NCBI GenBank assembly: GCA_031398915.1
Contig: JANNOG010000075.1
Location: 1-64,000 of the forward strand
Length of the DNA: 64,000 nucleotides
Reading direction: 5' to 3'
Source: JANNOG01 sp031398915
GTDB lineage: Bacteria; Actinomycetota; Actinomycetes; Actinomycetales; JBBAYJ01
A program made the translations under genes and the position numbers. The notes below the pieces were generated by a model that worked only from the letters and a program-made list of their open reading frames with translations, did not search any database and was not told the DNA's origin. Positions 52,724-60,380 of this stretch are shown here, in pieces. The first letter of the stretch is position 1. The number at the start of each line of letters is the position of its first letter.

Positions 52724-53949
52724 TTGTTCGCACCCGTGTCGTGACAGTCGATCGGACTCGGCACCGGAATTGCGGCGCGGACCACCCACTCGCCGCCGTG
52801 GGGTGACACGCGCAGGGTGCCGCCGCACAGCGTCACCCGTTCTCGCATCCCGGCGAGGCCGTGGCCGACTCCGGACGGGGGCTGCTGGTGACCCGTCGGG
52901 TTCCTGACGACGAGATGCAACTGTCCGTGGGTGGTCCAATCCATGACGAGTTCCACGTCGGCGTCGGGGGCGTGTCGAAGCGCGTTGGTCAGGCACTCCT
53001 GGATGACTCGGAAAACCGTCAGGGCGACGCCGGCCGTCACACGTATCGGAGTTCCTCTGACGACCCAGTGAACCCGTTGACCGGAGTGATTCGCGCGCTC
53101 GACAAGACCGGAGACATCGTCCAGGGTCGGTTGTGGTGGCTCCACGGGTACACACTCGGAGTGGTCGTTGACTCCCGTGGTCGTGGTTGTTTCCGGGTCT
53201 CGGAGAACGCCTACCAGCCGCCCGAGTGCGGTCAGGGTTTCGCTGGCTGCTGACGCAGCGTAGGAGAGGGCCTTGGCGGCTTCGTCCGGGTGTCGCGCCA
53301 TGACGTGTTCAGCCGCACGGGACCGAACCAGGATGGCGGACACGTGGTGTGCCACGACGTCGTGCATCTCGCGGGCGATGCGGACCCGCTCGCTGGCTAC
53401 TGCCGTCTGTGCCTCGGCCACCCGGAGGCGATCCAACTCGTGGTTCCGGATGCTCAGTTGAGCGAGAGTGTCTCGATACCGTCGCAAGTGCACCCCCAGT
53501 TTGATCGCCAGGGCGGTCCCGATCGTGGCGAATAACGAGGTACCCAGGTCAACGGGTCGATCCGCCTGGGTGCTCTCGATCATCAATGCGGCATTGACGG
53601 CTACCGAAACCACGATAAACACCGGTACGGGTCGGAGCCAGCCCTCGGCTGCGATGGTCGACACGAGGACGATGACCAGTGTTGTTATCTCGATACTGGT
53701 GTCCAGGCCGACAGCTGAGGCCCCGATGGTGGCTGCGGTGGCCGCCATCAGGGCGCTGGCCGGGTGGTGGCGCCGAAGCAGTAGGGGTAGTGGTCCGACG
53801 ATCACGGCCATGAGCTGGAGCATGCCGGGCCCGTTGGACACGCCCTGCCAGTCGGCCGCCATCTTGGACAATGCACTCAGCAGGGCCAGGGCGAGGTACC
53901 CGAGCAAGTCCTGACCCCATGCACCGCGCCCCTGCCACCAGCTCGCCAT
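52720..53949 (-). CDS. NarL-type sensor histidine kinase (HisKA_3)
   Basis: 409 residues from the ATG at 53949; a GTG at 53973 is equally possible. Five to six membrane helices fill residues about 15-155. The dimerisation domain ERVRIAREMHDVVAHHVSAILV holds the phospho-His, and the ATPase domain has VFRVIQECLTNALRHAPDADVEL and GVGHGLAGMRERVTLCGG. This is the membrane-sensing class common in actinobacteria with NarL partners. The stimulus is unknown. Confidence 0.92.
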   Translation of the reverse strand: MASWWQGRGAWGQDLLGYLALALLSALSKMAADWQGVSNGPGMLQLMAVIVGPLPLLLRRHHPASALMAATAATIGASAVGLDTSIEITTLVIVLVSTIAAEGWLRPVPVFIVVSVAVNAALMIESTQADRPVDLGTSLFATIGTALAIKLGVHLRRYRDTLAQLSIRNHELDRLRVAEAQTAVASERVRIAREMHDVVAHHVSAILVRSRAAEHVMARHPDEAAKALSYAASAASETLTALGRLVGVLRDPETTTTTGVNDHSECVPVEPPQPTLDDVSGLVERANHSGQRVHWVVRGTPIRVTAGVALTVFRVIQECLTNALRHAPDADVELVMDWTTHGQLHLVVRNPTGHQQPPSGVGHGLAGMRERVTLCGGTLRVSPHGGEWVVRAAIPVPSPIDCHDTGANK

Positions 53950-54188
53950 GCGCCGGCTTGTCTCGCTGGTCACCGAGGGTGTCGCCGTTCTGTCACGTGA
54001 TGAGTGTCTCGCGCCTCGTCGAAGGCAGGCATCATCCCAAAGTTGACGGTTGCCCTCCCTCGCCTCACGGCAGGCACATCGCCGAGACCCACCGCAGACC
54101 GTGACGGCGGTGGAAAAGGCACGTCGGAGGCGTCGGCGCCTCACGTATGCCGGGCCAGAGTGGTGACGACGGACCAGGACATTCCTGG

Positions 54189-54234
54189 CGTGGGCGGGCG
54201 ACCATACATACGAAAGTTGTATTGCCCGCCCACG
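54189..54234. promoter_or_regulatory. Long nested inverted repeat between divergent genes
   Basis: Perfect 11-bp arms CGTGGGCGGGC (54189-54199) and GCCCGCCCACG (54224-54234). Inside the 24-nt spacer a second pair, ATACA and TGTAT, faces each other. It is located in the 377-bp gap between the histidine kinase and the plus-strand exported protein gene. As both genes point away from it, a regulatory element is likelier than a terminator. Confidence 0.6.
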
Positions 54235-54250
54235 ATGTAAGCCCTTACAT
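54235..54250. promoter_or_regulatory. Palindromic operator-like site next to a TTGACA box
   Basis: ATGTAAG-CC-CTTACAT, perfect 7-bp arms, directly following the long inverted repeat. TTGACA at 54250-54255 overlaps its end and could be the -35 box of the exported-protein gene that starts at 54327. No convincing -10 box is seen at 17-18 bp. The rest of the gap from 53950 holds nothing else I can name. Confidence 0.55.
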
Positions 54251-54326
54251 TGACAGGGCAGTGGCGCCGCTGCACTTCTGCACCATTACCTGACAACGAC
54301 GTCCAGCAGTGCCACGAGGAGATGTC

Positions 54327-55460
54327 ATGTGGAATCAGCGCTTCACCCTTCCCAAAATCAATTCGTTTCGAACCGCCGCCGTCGCCCTTTGTGTGGTGGT
54401 CTCAGCGACCGCCTTTGCCGCCGTCAACCCGGCTTCCGCAGATGACGGATGCGGAACTGGTGCCAACCGGGTCGAAAACCTTCCAACCGCTCCGAGGTCA
54501 TCGATGAGGTATCAGATCTGGTCGAGTACCTGTGATGCAAACGCGCGTGCCACCCGAATACGCGATGCCGCCAACCAGTTCGCTAGTTGCGGCATCTTCA
54601 CCAGCGCGGGCGCAACGGCGGCGTCGCTTACGCCGATGCTCGGCGAGAGGACTGGCGCCGCGGCCTGGCGCATCCCAGGAGTCATTGCGATCGTGGGTTT
54701 CCTTGCATCTGGCGCGTGCGCTCAACGCGGGTTACAGTTGCAATCAATAGCTAATGAAATACAAGCCGAGAACCAGGCTTGCGGTAATCTGGGAATTATC
54801 TACCAGATAGACACGACAGGGTCCGCGGATGGGTACTCTCAGATTTTGAGTGTGTCGACCCTGGGATGCCAGGGATTCACCGAAGGTGCGAGAGGATTGG
54901 GGCAAGTGAAAATTGTCAAGACTCCCGAGCCCTCGACGGCGCTGCAGACCGCAGGAGCACTGAACCCTGACGCTTTCTGGTGCAGGCAGTCCGGTTACAG
55001 CTATCTGGAGTCCGCACCGGTGCCTGGCAGAGATCAGATACACGCTCGCTGGACGTTCGTCAAAAGGGATGCGTCCGGAAACACGTACGCCCAACACGAC
55101 TGGAACAATCTGACCGGGAAGTACGACACCTTCATTCAAAATGTGGTGCGTACCTGCAAGGACAAGACGTTGACTGTCACGCAGATCACCCGCAACTTCG
55201 GCGGTGTCGGCAGCCTAAGTCAGCAGGTCTTCACCTACCCGGTCGCGGCGGACGCCAAGGCCAGCTTGGTCAACACCACCACGTGGGGCTGCAACACCAC
55301 GATCCAGAATGTCAAGGTCCGGGTAACGTCGTCCGTTCCGGGTTACTCCCGGGATTTCGACCCGACGAACGTCAACACCACCGGTTACAGCAGGCTGTCC
55401 GTCGGCGGGCCATGCCCTGGCGTATTCTGGGAATACGAAGTGAAACTCGCCATCGGCTAG
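54327..55460 (+). CDS. Exported Cys-containing protein of unknown function
   Basis: 377 residues from the ATG at 54327 (MWNQRFTLPK), with GAGGAGAT ahead; an earlier ATG at 54309 lacks a ribosome site. Signal peptide AAVALCVVVSATAFAAVNPASA, cleaved near residue 39. The mature part has about ten Cys, a hydrophobic Ala/Gly-rich stretch (IPGVIAIVGFLASGACAQ) and beta-rich C-terminal half with YSRDFDPTNVNTTGYSRL. Codon use is less GC-biased than its neighbours, for example around 54740-54910, suggesting acquisition. No family recognised; a secreted toxin-like or surface protein is possible. Confidence 0.75.
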   Translation: MWNQRFTLPKINSFRTAAVALCVVVSATAFAAVNPASADDGCGTGANRVENLPTAPRSSMRYQIWSSTCDANARATRIRDAANQFASCGIFTSAGATAASLTPMLGERTGAAAWRIPGVIAIVGFLASGACAQRGLQLQSIANEIQAENQACGNLGIIYQIDTTGSADGYSQILSVSTLGCQGFTEGARGLGQVKIVKTPEPSTALQTAGALNPDAFWCRQSGYSYLESAPVPGRDQIHARWTFVKRDASGNTYAQHDWNNLTGKYDTFIQNVVRTCKDKTLTVTQITRNFGGVGSLSQQVFTYPVAADAKASLVNTTTWGCNTTIQNVKVRVTSSVPGYSRDFDPTNVNTTGYSRLSVGGPCPGVFWEYEVKLAIG

Positions 55461-55482
55461 TGACAGACTGGTGAGATATGCA

Positions 55483-55515
55483 CCGGCGGCTGTGGGCGGG
55501 TCCCGCAGCCGCCGG
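55483..55515 (+). terminator. Strong terminator hairpin after exported protein gene
   Basis: Arms CCGGCGGCTGTGGG and CCCGCAGCCGCCGG (one wobble) with a 5-nt loop begin 22 nt after the stop codon. No strong T-run follows. 55516-55633 shows no further feature. Confidence 0.65.
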
Positions 55516-55633
55516 TTCTGCGATCTGGCCCAGGTTCATTCGACGTAATTCGAGGTCAGTTCGATCGTCGGACCCTCACGTCCGAGGCAATCCGCTGGAA
55601 TCCCGACTGCTCCGCGGATGCGCGAACTGCGAC

Positions 55634-56203
55634 TCAGTGCGGATCGCGACCGATAAGGGCGATCAGCTTCGTTTGCGGGTCGGCGTCGTCAGGCACTTCT
55701 ACCTTGGGTCCGTAGTGGCCGCTGGAGCGCAGCACCTCGTCGTATGGCTGTAACCCGTCGAGCATCATCGCGCAGCGTTGCGGATCGAGGGTCTCGTCCT
55801 GGCCGGTCGCACGGGCCAGGTCCCAGGTGTGGAGGAACACGTCTCCGGTGAAGAACTGCGAGATCGCCTCGGGCAGCGGTGTTTCGCCGATGTGTCGGTC
55901 TGCCAGCACCGTCGCTTGGGAGGCCGGGTCATCGAGAATGGCCTGAACGCCATCGCTCATCGTCAGCCACGCTGCGACCGGGTCGTCATCGACGTTCGGG
56001 CCCTTGGGCAGCGTGACACCCGCGCCGCCGGCGATAAAGCCGGGGAACCACTCGACGAGGTGGCGGACGACGTCGCGTGCCGTCCACCCCGCAACGGGAG
56101 ACGGACGCGCCCACGTCTGGTCGTCTGGCACGCCCTTGACCAGCTCGGTGAAGCGCCCGGCGATCTCGCGGTACTCCTCCGCGGGGGACTGGTTGTCCAT
56201 CAT
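55634..56203 (-). CDS. TIGR03086/DinB-like (maleylpyruvate isomerase N-terminal fold) protein
   Basis: 189 residues from the ATG at 56203 with GGAGGGA ahead. The N-terminal four-helix pattern of this family is present: EEYREIAGRFTELVKGVPDDQTW, SPVAGWTARDVVRHLVEW with the family metal His, and FFTGDVFLHTWDLARATGQDE with further His residues. These proteins are metal-dependent and linked to mycothiol use in actinobacteria, but most members have no known substrate. Confidence 0.88.
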   Translation of the reverse strand: MMDNQSPAEEYREIAGRFTELVKGVPDDQTWARPSPVAGWTARDVVRHLVEWFPGFIAGGAGVTLPKGPNVDDDPVAAWLTMSDGVQAILDDPASQATVLADRHIGETPLPEAISQFFTGDVFLHTWDLARATGQDETLDPQRCAMMLDGLQPYDEVLRSSGHYGPKVEVPDDADPQTKLIALIGRDPH

Positions 56204-56240
56204 GACGGCTCCCTCCTCACTGGGTGACGGCTTCGGGACC

Positions 56241-56387
56241 TCACCGGTTGAGGACTTCAAGGACGGTGTCCACGGTGAACTGCTTTCGCAGTTTGTCCGC
56301 GAGCTGTGACTCCAGCGTGATACCGCTCGGCGTGAGTTGCCTCAGGCTTCGCCCCTCGGCGCGCCACAGCCTGGCCTCCAGCGTCAT
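56241..56387 (-). CDS. Possible 48-residue protein
   Basis: ATG at 56387 (forward CAT at 56385-56387) to TGA at 56241. The sequence MTLEARLWRAEGRSLRQLTP, then GITLESQLADKLRKQFTV and DTVLEVLNR, has natural codon use and predicted helices. The same frame reads sensibly for 40 or so codons further upstream without a start codon, so it may be the 3' part of a broken gene related to the damaged one at 56495-56847. Confidence 0.35.
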   Translation of the reverse strand: MTLEARLWRAEGRSLRQLTPSGITLESQLADKLRKQFTVDTVLEVLNR

Positions 56388-56494
56388 GGGCCGAGTCTGG
56401 CCGTCGGCGGGTGTGGTGCCGACGGGCCTGAGGAGGACTGTGCCGGGGGTCGCTGCATCCTGGTGGGGTCCGTGACGAGCAGACAGCTCGGGCG

Positions 56495-56847
56495 TCAGGT
56501 GCTGGCCGACTGGTCGGGCGCGGTCGTGAAGGCGGCGGATAGCACGGGGACGTCAGCGCCTTCGGCGATCCGTCGCTGGGTGGGCGTTGGGTTTCCGGGT
56601 CGCGGCCCAGGTGGATCCAGTCCGGCACGATGACGGCGACGATCACCGTGAAGGACGCCGCCTCGATGAGCGATTCCAGGGCGATAAGCCTTGGCATGTC
56701 GGCGGCATCGACGAAGACCCGTGCGAGGGCGAATCCCTCACCCTCGGCGAAGTCGTCCAGCGTCTTGCGGGTCGATGCGTCAGGCCGGATGAACCCAGCC
56801 CGGGTAAGAACCATCTGCGCGTAGCCGAAGACAACGGGCCGGATCAC
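56495..56847 (-). pseudogene. Frameshifted small gene, recombinase N-terminal-like
   Basis: From a GTG at 56847 the frame encodes VFGYAQMVLTRAGFI, then FALARVFVDAADMPRLIALE and FTVIVAVIVPDWIHLGRDPE. This is an alpha/beta pattern like the N-terminal part of serine-recombinase-type proteins but without the catalytic Ser. Near 56571-56600 the sense jumps to another frame (TQRRIAEGADVPVLSAAFTT), ending at 56495. The original frame stays open to 56257 but becomes low-complexity. One lost base would explain it. Confidence 0.45.
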
Positions 56848-56945
56848 GACGGCACTGACACGTCAGGTCTATCCATGGCGCTGGCACCTCGATGGTGGTC
56901 GGGACGCCACATAACTCCGTGGCGCGGAGGGCGAGTCGGTGATGA

Positions 56946-56982
56946 GCGCCGGGACGAGGTGATTGGTCGCCCGTCCCGGCGC
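56946..56982 (+). terminator. Hairpin with following T-rich stretch
   Basis: Perfect 11-bp arms GCGCCGGGACG and CGTCCCGGCGC around a 15-nt loop, followed by CGTGCTTCTACTGTTT. Orientation fits a plus-strand terminator, yet the next plus gene begins 255 nt later. It may insulate the HTH-TPR operon or act in its leader. Confidence 0.5.
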
Positions 56983-57059
56983 CGTGCTTCTACTGTTTCG
57001 CCGTCGCCTCGGGAGGACTACGTAGTTGGCACGAAGTCCATCCGAAGTGCGTGCGCATG

Positions 57060-57077
57060 AGGCTCACCGGTGAGCCT
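57060..57077. promoter_or_regulatory. Perfect 18-bp palindrome before the HTH-TPR operon
   Basis: AGGCTCACCGGTGAGCCT, with no central mismatch, 160 bp upstream of the ATG at 57238. The first gene of the operon encodes an XRE-type DNA-binding protein, so autoregulation through this site is a reasonable guess. The rest of 56848-57237 shows no clear promoter. Confidence 0.5.
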
Positions 57078-57237
57078 TGCCCTCGATGACATGCAGGTTG
57101 GCGACCCTTCAGCGTGCCGGCAATGGCGCGCTGGCGGCTTGCGGGTGCCGCCTACGCTCCCGACGGTCAGGGTGATCAAGGCACGTCAACGGCTACCCTG
57201 TGGCCTGTACACCTCAGGTGGGAGGTCCTCGGTCGCC

Positions 57238-58695
57238 ATGGTTACGCAGTGGACAGGCCATGAGACGAGGCTGCTTCGTCGGGCCTTGCGGATGACCATC
57301 GCGGAGTTCGCAGACCGCTTGGGTGTGAGCACAAGGGCCGTAGACAACTGGGAGGCTCGCGGCTCCACTATTCAACCGCGGGCGGAGTTGCAGCGTGCGC
57401 TGGACACCGCACTCGCCCAAGCCGAACCGGCTGCCAAGAGTCGGCTGGCCGCCCACGTGGCCGGTGTTGGTCCGTTACCCACCATGCTTGGAGTGGCCAG
57501 GGCAAGTGGAGGGGTCCCACCAATTCTGTCCGGCGTGGCGACTCTGCCTGATGACGTTCTTCGACAGGTGATGGCTGCGGCTCCCGGCGGATCGCCGCAG
57601 GGTGTTTGGGCGCTGACCGAGGCTGTGGAGATGGCGAGCAACCTGACTGTGGCAGACCTCGTCCTCACACGCCGCGAGCTGACCCGCATGACTGCGTCCG
57701 TCACGATCGGAGCCGCTGTCGGGGGGCCGAACCTGCCGTTCACCAATCTTGACGATCAGTCCCGATCGCCTTCTAGAGCCGGCGTGGGCGCCGCGGAGAT
57801 CGACCAGCTTGAGACAGCAGCTGAGGTGTTTCGGTCGTGGGACGACACGATTGGAGGTGGGCTCCGACGCAAGGCGGTGATCGGTCAGCTTCATGAGGTA
57901 GCCGATCTCGTCACCGGTCGCGTCTCTCTCGACATCAGGGGGCGACTCTTCGTCGTGCTCGCTGGGTTGTCGGAAACGGCGGCCATGATGTCGTGGGACA
58001 TCGGGCTCCAGGGATCCGCATGGCAGTACTACGCACTTGCTTACCGTTTTGCTCGGCTTGGCGATGATTCGGACTTTGCTGCCAATATCCTCGCGGCCAT
58101 GGCTCGCCAGCTCCTCTATGCCGGAAAGGCCAGCGAGGCTCTGGACCTGGTCCAAATGGCCCTTAACCATACTCGTTCGCATAGCAGCCCGGCATTGCTA
58201 TCGATGCTGTGTGTCCGTGAGGCGTGGGCGCATTCCTCGCTCGGCGACATTGATCAGTTCCGCCGTTGTATCGACGCGGGCTTCGAGGAATTGAACAAGG
58301 TCGACAGGTGTAGCGAACCATCATGGATTGCGTACTTCGACCAGGCAGAGATGCACGGAACCATCGGTGGACGGCTGTTGGAGATGGCTCGAGTGGACCC
58401 GAGCTTTGCCGACGAGGCATGCGACTCGATCACGCAGGCCATCCGGACTCGACGACCGGATCGGTTGCGTAGCCTCGCTCTGGATCAGCTGGGCTTGGCT
58501 GAAGCCTTAGTTATCGGTGGTCACGCCGACGAAGCTGTGCGTGTGGGTGGCCAGGCCTTGGACGCAGTTGAGCGGACGCCGTCCGACAGGGTCAAGAACC
58601 TGTTGACCGAGTTTCAGGCCAGCATCCAGGCGCCGGTGCAAGCCGCCGGACTCAGTGGTCTCCGTGACCGCGTGGAGGGCCTGACGCGTGCGTGA
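57238..58695 (+). CDS. XRE-type HTH regulator with TPR-like helical repeats
   Basis: 485 residues from the ATG at 57238 (MVTQWTGHETRLLRRAL); the open frame upstream to 57070 crosses a palindrome and lacks protein-like character. HTH at about 5-60 (LRMTIAEFADRLGVSTRAVDNWEARG). A variable linker to about 190 is followed by TPR-like helical pairs to the end (WQYYALAYRFARLGDDSDFAANILAAMARQLLYAGKASEALDLVQMAL over about 260-308, RSLALDQLGLAEALVIGGHADEAVRVGGQALDAVE). This design, seen in many actinobacterial regulators, senses peptides or small molecules through the repeats. Overlaps the next gene by 8 nt. Confidence 0.88.
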   Translation: MVTQWTGHETRLLRRALRMTIAEFADRLGVSTRAVDNWEARGSTIQPRAELQRALDTALAQAEPAAKSRLAAHVAGVGPLPTMLGVARASGGVPPILSGVATLPDDVLRQVMAAAPGGSPQGVWALTEAVEMASNLTVADLVLTRRELTRMTASVTIGAAVGGPNLPFTNLDDQSRSPSRAGVGAAEIDQLETAAEVFRSWDDTIGGGLRRKAVIGQLHEVADLVTGRVSLDIRGRLFVVLAGLSETAAMMSWDIGLQGSAWQYYALAYRFARLGDDSDFAANILAAMARQLLYAGKASEALDLVQMALNHTRSHSSPALLSMLCVREAWAHSSLGDIDQFRRCIDAGFEELNKVDRCSEPSWIAYFDQAEMHGTIGGRLLEMARVDPSFADEACDSITQAIRTRRPDRLRSLALDQLGLAEALVIGGHADEAVRVGGQALDAVERTPSDRVKNLLTEFQASIQAPVQAAGLSGLRDRVEGLTRA

Positions 58696-59212
58696 CGTCA
58701 TCACCCGGGCGCCCGGGGACAGTCGGATTCGGATCGGGATCACGGGGCATATGAACCTCAGCGATGCGACGACCGCTCTGGTCGCCCGCCATATCAGTCA
58801 GGTCCTGGTGCCGCTGGCGCCTGACGGCATTGTCGGCGTCAGTTGCCTCGCCAGAGGAGCCGATTCGATCTTCGCGGCTCAGGTCCTAGAGGCTGGTGGA
58901 GAACTCGAGGTCATTCTTCCAGCATCAAGCTATCGGGTGACGAAGGTGAAACCAGAGGATCGCCCTCTCTTTGACAACCTCGTGTCACTCGCACGCAATG
59001 TCGTGGTGATGCCCTTTGACGACAGCTCACGGCAGGCGTATGAGGCCGCCAACAATGCCCTGCTCGAACGTATCGACCGCCTAATGGCCGTGTGGGACGG
59101 AAAGTCCTCCGTGGATCAAGGAGGCACGGCGGCGGTTGTTGGCAACGCTCGCGACCTGGGCATTCCGGTGGAGATTATCTGGCCGCCGGGGGCGGAACGC
59201 GTCTCGCAGTGA
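58688..59212 (+). CDS. SLOG-like Rossmannoid nucleotide-binding domain protein
   Basis: 174 residues from a GTG at 58688. Motifs typical of the SLOG/LOG/DprA superfamily: RIGITGHMNLSD at the start, VSCLARGADSIFAAQVLEAGG, ELEVILPASSYRV, and LMAVWDGKSSVDQGGTAAVV with ARDLGIPVEIIWPPGAER. SLOG domains bind nucleotide-derived ligands, and some act as sensors in phage-defence proteins such as ThsA and CBASS effectors. Here the domain stands alone, without a fused effector. Translationally coupled on both sides. Confidence 0.8.
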   Translation: MRDVITRAPGDSRIRIGITGHMNLSDATTALVARHISQVLVPLAPDGIVGVSCLARGADSIFAAQVLEAGGELEVILPASSYRVTKVKPEDRPLFDNLVSLARNVVVMPFDDSSRQAYEAANNALLERIDRLMAVWDGKSSVDQGGTAAVVGNARDLGIPVEIIWPPGAERVSQ

Positions 59213-59418
59213 AGGCCAACCCGCCAGCACTGGGCGAGGCAGATGAGGCCGTGCGCTTGCTCATCGAAGCAACCAGCCTTACGCAGACCGCGTACTCGCA
59301 GCGGAACGTGAATAGAATCCTCGAAGTGAGGCGACAAATACCCGCGAAGGTCGCTGACGTGGTGGTGGTCGATGAGCGGCTCGAGGGACTCGCGCCCACT
59401 GGGTACGTGATCCGATGA
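59209..59418 (+). CDS. Small coupled protein, unknown function
   Basis: 69 residues from a GTG at 59209 overlapping the previous stop (GTGA), and its own stop overlaps the next start (ATGA). Contains EADEAVRLLIEATSLTQTAY, then NRILEVRRQIPAKVADVVVVDERLEGL: one or two helices and a strand. The double 4-nt overlap is strong evidence that it is translated. No family recognised; stoichiometric partner of the SLOG protein is possible. Confidence 0.65.
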   Translation: MKANPPALGEADEAVRLLIEATSLTQTAYSQRNVNRILEVRRQIPAKVADVVVVDERLEGLAPTGYVIR

Positions 59419-60143
59419 GTGGGGTCTCATTGCGGGGGGTGCGGCCCTCGCGTGTCGCTGTCGTCACAGGAGCCAACCGGGGGCTGGGGCGAGCGATTGC
59501 GGAAGGGCTCGCACGTAGTGGCCTTCATGTCGTCATCGCGGCCAGGAACGAGTCGGCGGCCGACGACGTGGCCGGCGAGTTGACGTCTGCCGGTTTGGCA
59601 GCCTCGGCCCATGCTTTGGACGTCACCGATCCGGCGAGTGTGGTCCGTGCCATGCGTGACACAGCGAAGCAACTGGGGCGGTTGGACGTCCTCGTCAACA
59701 ACGCGGGGATCGCGATTGACGGTGGGCAGGCAGCGGCCGGTCCAGACTTCGAGAAGGTCCGAGCCTGCCTGGAAACCAATCTGCTCGGAGCGTGGCGTTG
59801 CGTGAGCGCTGCCGTCCCGGAGATGACGCGCAACGGCTATGGACGCATAGTCGACATCACCAGCCATCTCGGATCGTTGGCGACGATGGCTGACACGAAT
59901 GTGTCTTACCGGGTGTCCAAAGCCGCGCTCAACGCCTTGACCCGGGTGCTGGCCGCCGAACTGGCGGGAGCCGGCATCCTCGTTAACGCGGCGTCACCGG
60001 GACGCGTGGCTACACGTCTCGCCTACGGCGAGACTATCCGGACGCCCACGGAAGGCGCGGACACCGCGATCTGGTTAGCCACCCTGCCGGACAACGGCCC
60101 AACCGGCGGCCTGTTTGCCGATCGGCGTCCGCTCGACTGGTGA
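59415..60143 (+). CDS. Short-chain dehydrogenase/reductase in HTH-TPR/SLOG operon
   Basis: 242 residues from the ATG at 59415 (ATGA overlap). All classical SDR motifs: VAVVTGANRGLGRAIAEGLA, LDVLVNNAGIAIDGG, IVDITSHLGSL and SYRVSKAALNALTRVLAAEL, followed by NAASPGRVATRL. So this should be an active NADP-type enzyme, unlike the variants elsewhere in the window. It ends a four-gene unit with a regulator and a nucleotide-sensing protein, an unusual company for an SDR. Confidence 0.9.
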   Translation: MSGVSLRGVRPSRVAVVTGANRGLGRAIAEGLARSGLHVVIAARNESAADDVAGELTSAGLAASAHALDVTDPASVVRAMRDTAKQLGRLDVLVNNAGIAIDGGQAAAGPDFEKVRACLETNLLGAWRCVSAAVPEMTRNGYGRIVDITSHLGSLATMADTNVSYRVSKAALNALTRVLAAELAGAGILVNAASPGRVATRLAYGETIRTPTEGADTAIWLATLPDNGPTGGLFADRRPLDW

Positions 60144-60159
60144 CGCCTGCAGACTTCAC

Positions 60160-60201
60160 CAGGCGGGCGCGCAGTCCTCACCGTCTCCTAGGACCCGCCT
60201 G
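60160..60201 (+). terminator. Probable terminator of the HTH-TPR/SLOG operon
   Basis: Outer arms CAGGCGGG and CCCGCCTG enclose inner arms GTCCT and AGGAC. Starts 17 nt after the SDR stop. No T-run. Confidence 0.5.
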
Positions 60202-60332
60202 CCGTGACGCAACCCCGGCGGTATGGCTGTTGGCCAGGAATCGGTCGGTGAGGCTATCGCGGGCAGACCGTCCTGCCTGATTCTTTCGAGATGGTGAACG
60301 GACCCGGCCGAACCTGAACACCCTTCCGAGAT

Positions 60333-60358
60333 GCTGACACTGTGACCTCAGTGTCAGC
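60333..60358. promoter_or_regulatory. Perfect inverted repeat before the TlpA-like gene
   Basis: GCTGACACTG-N6-CAGTGTCAGC, 10-bp perfect arms, ending 22 nt before the GTG at 60381. It may be an operator or a leader hairpin near the ribosome site AAGGGGAG. Spacer 60202-60332 has no other clear element. Confidence 0.6.
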
Positions 60359-60380
60359 CATCCATCGAAGGGGAGTACCA

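Noticed and set aside
56587..57060. Plus-strand open frame of 157 codons
   Set aside because: Arg/Gly/Asp-rich with no motif; runs through the terminator-like hairpin and opposite the damaged minus-strand gene.
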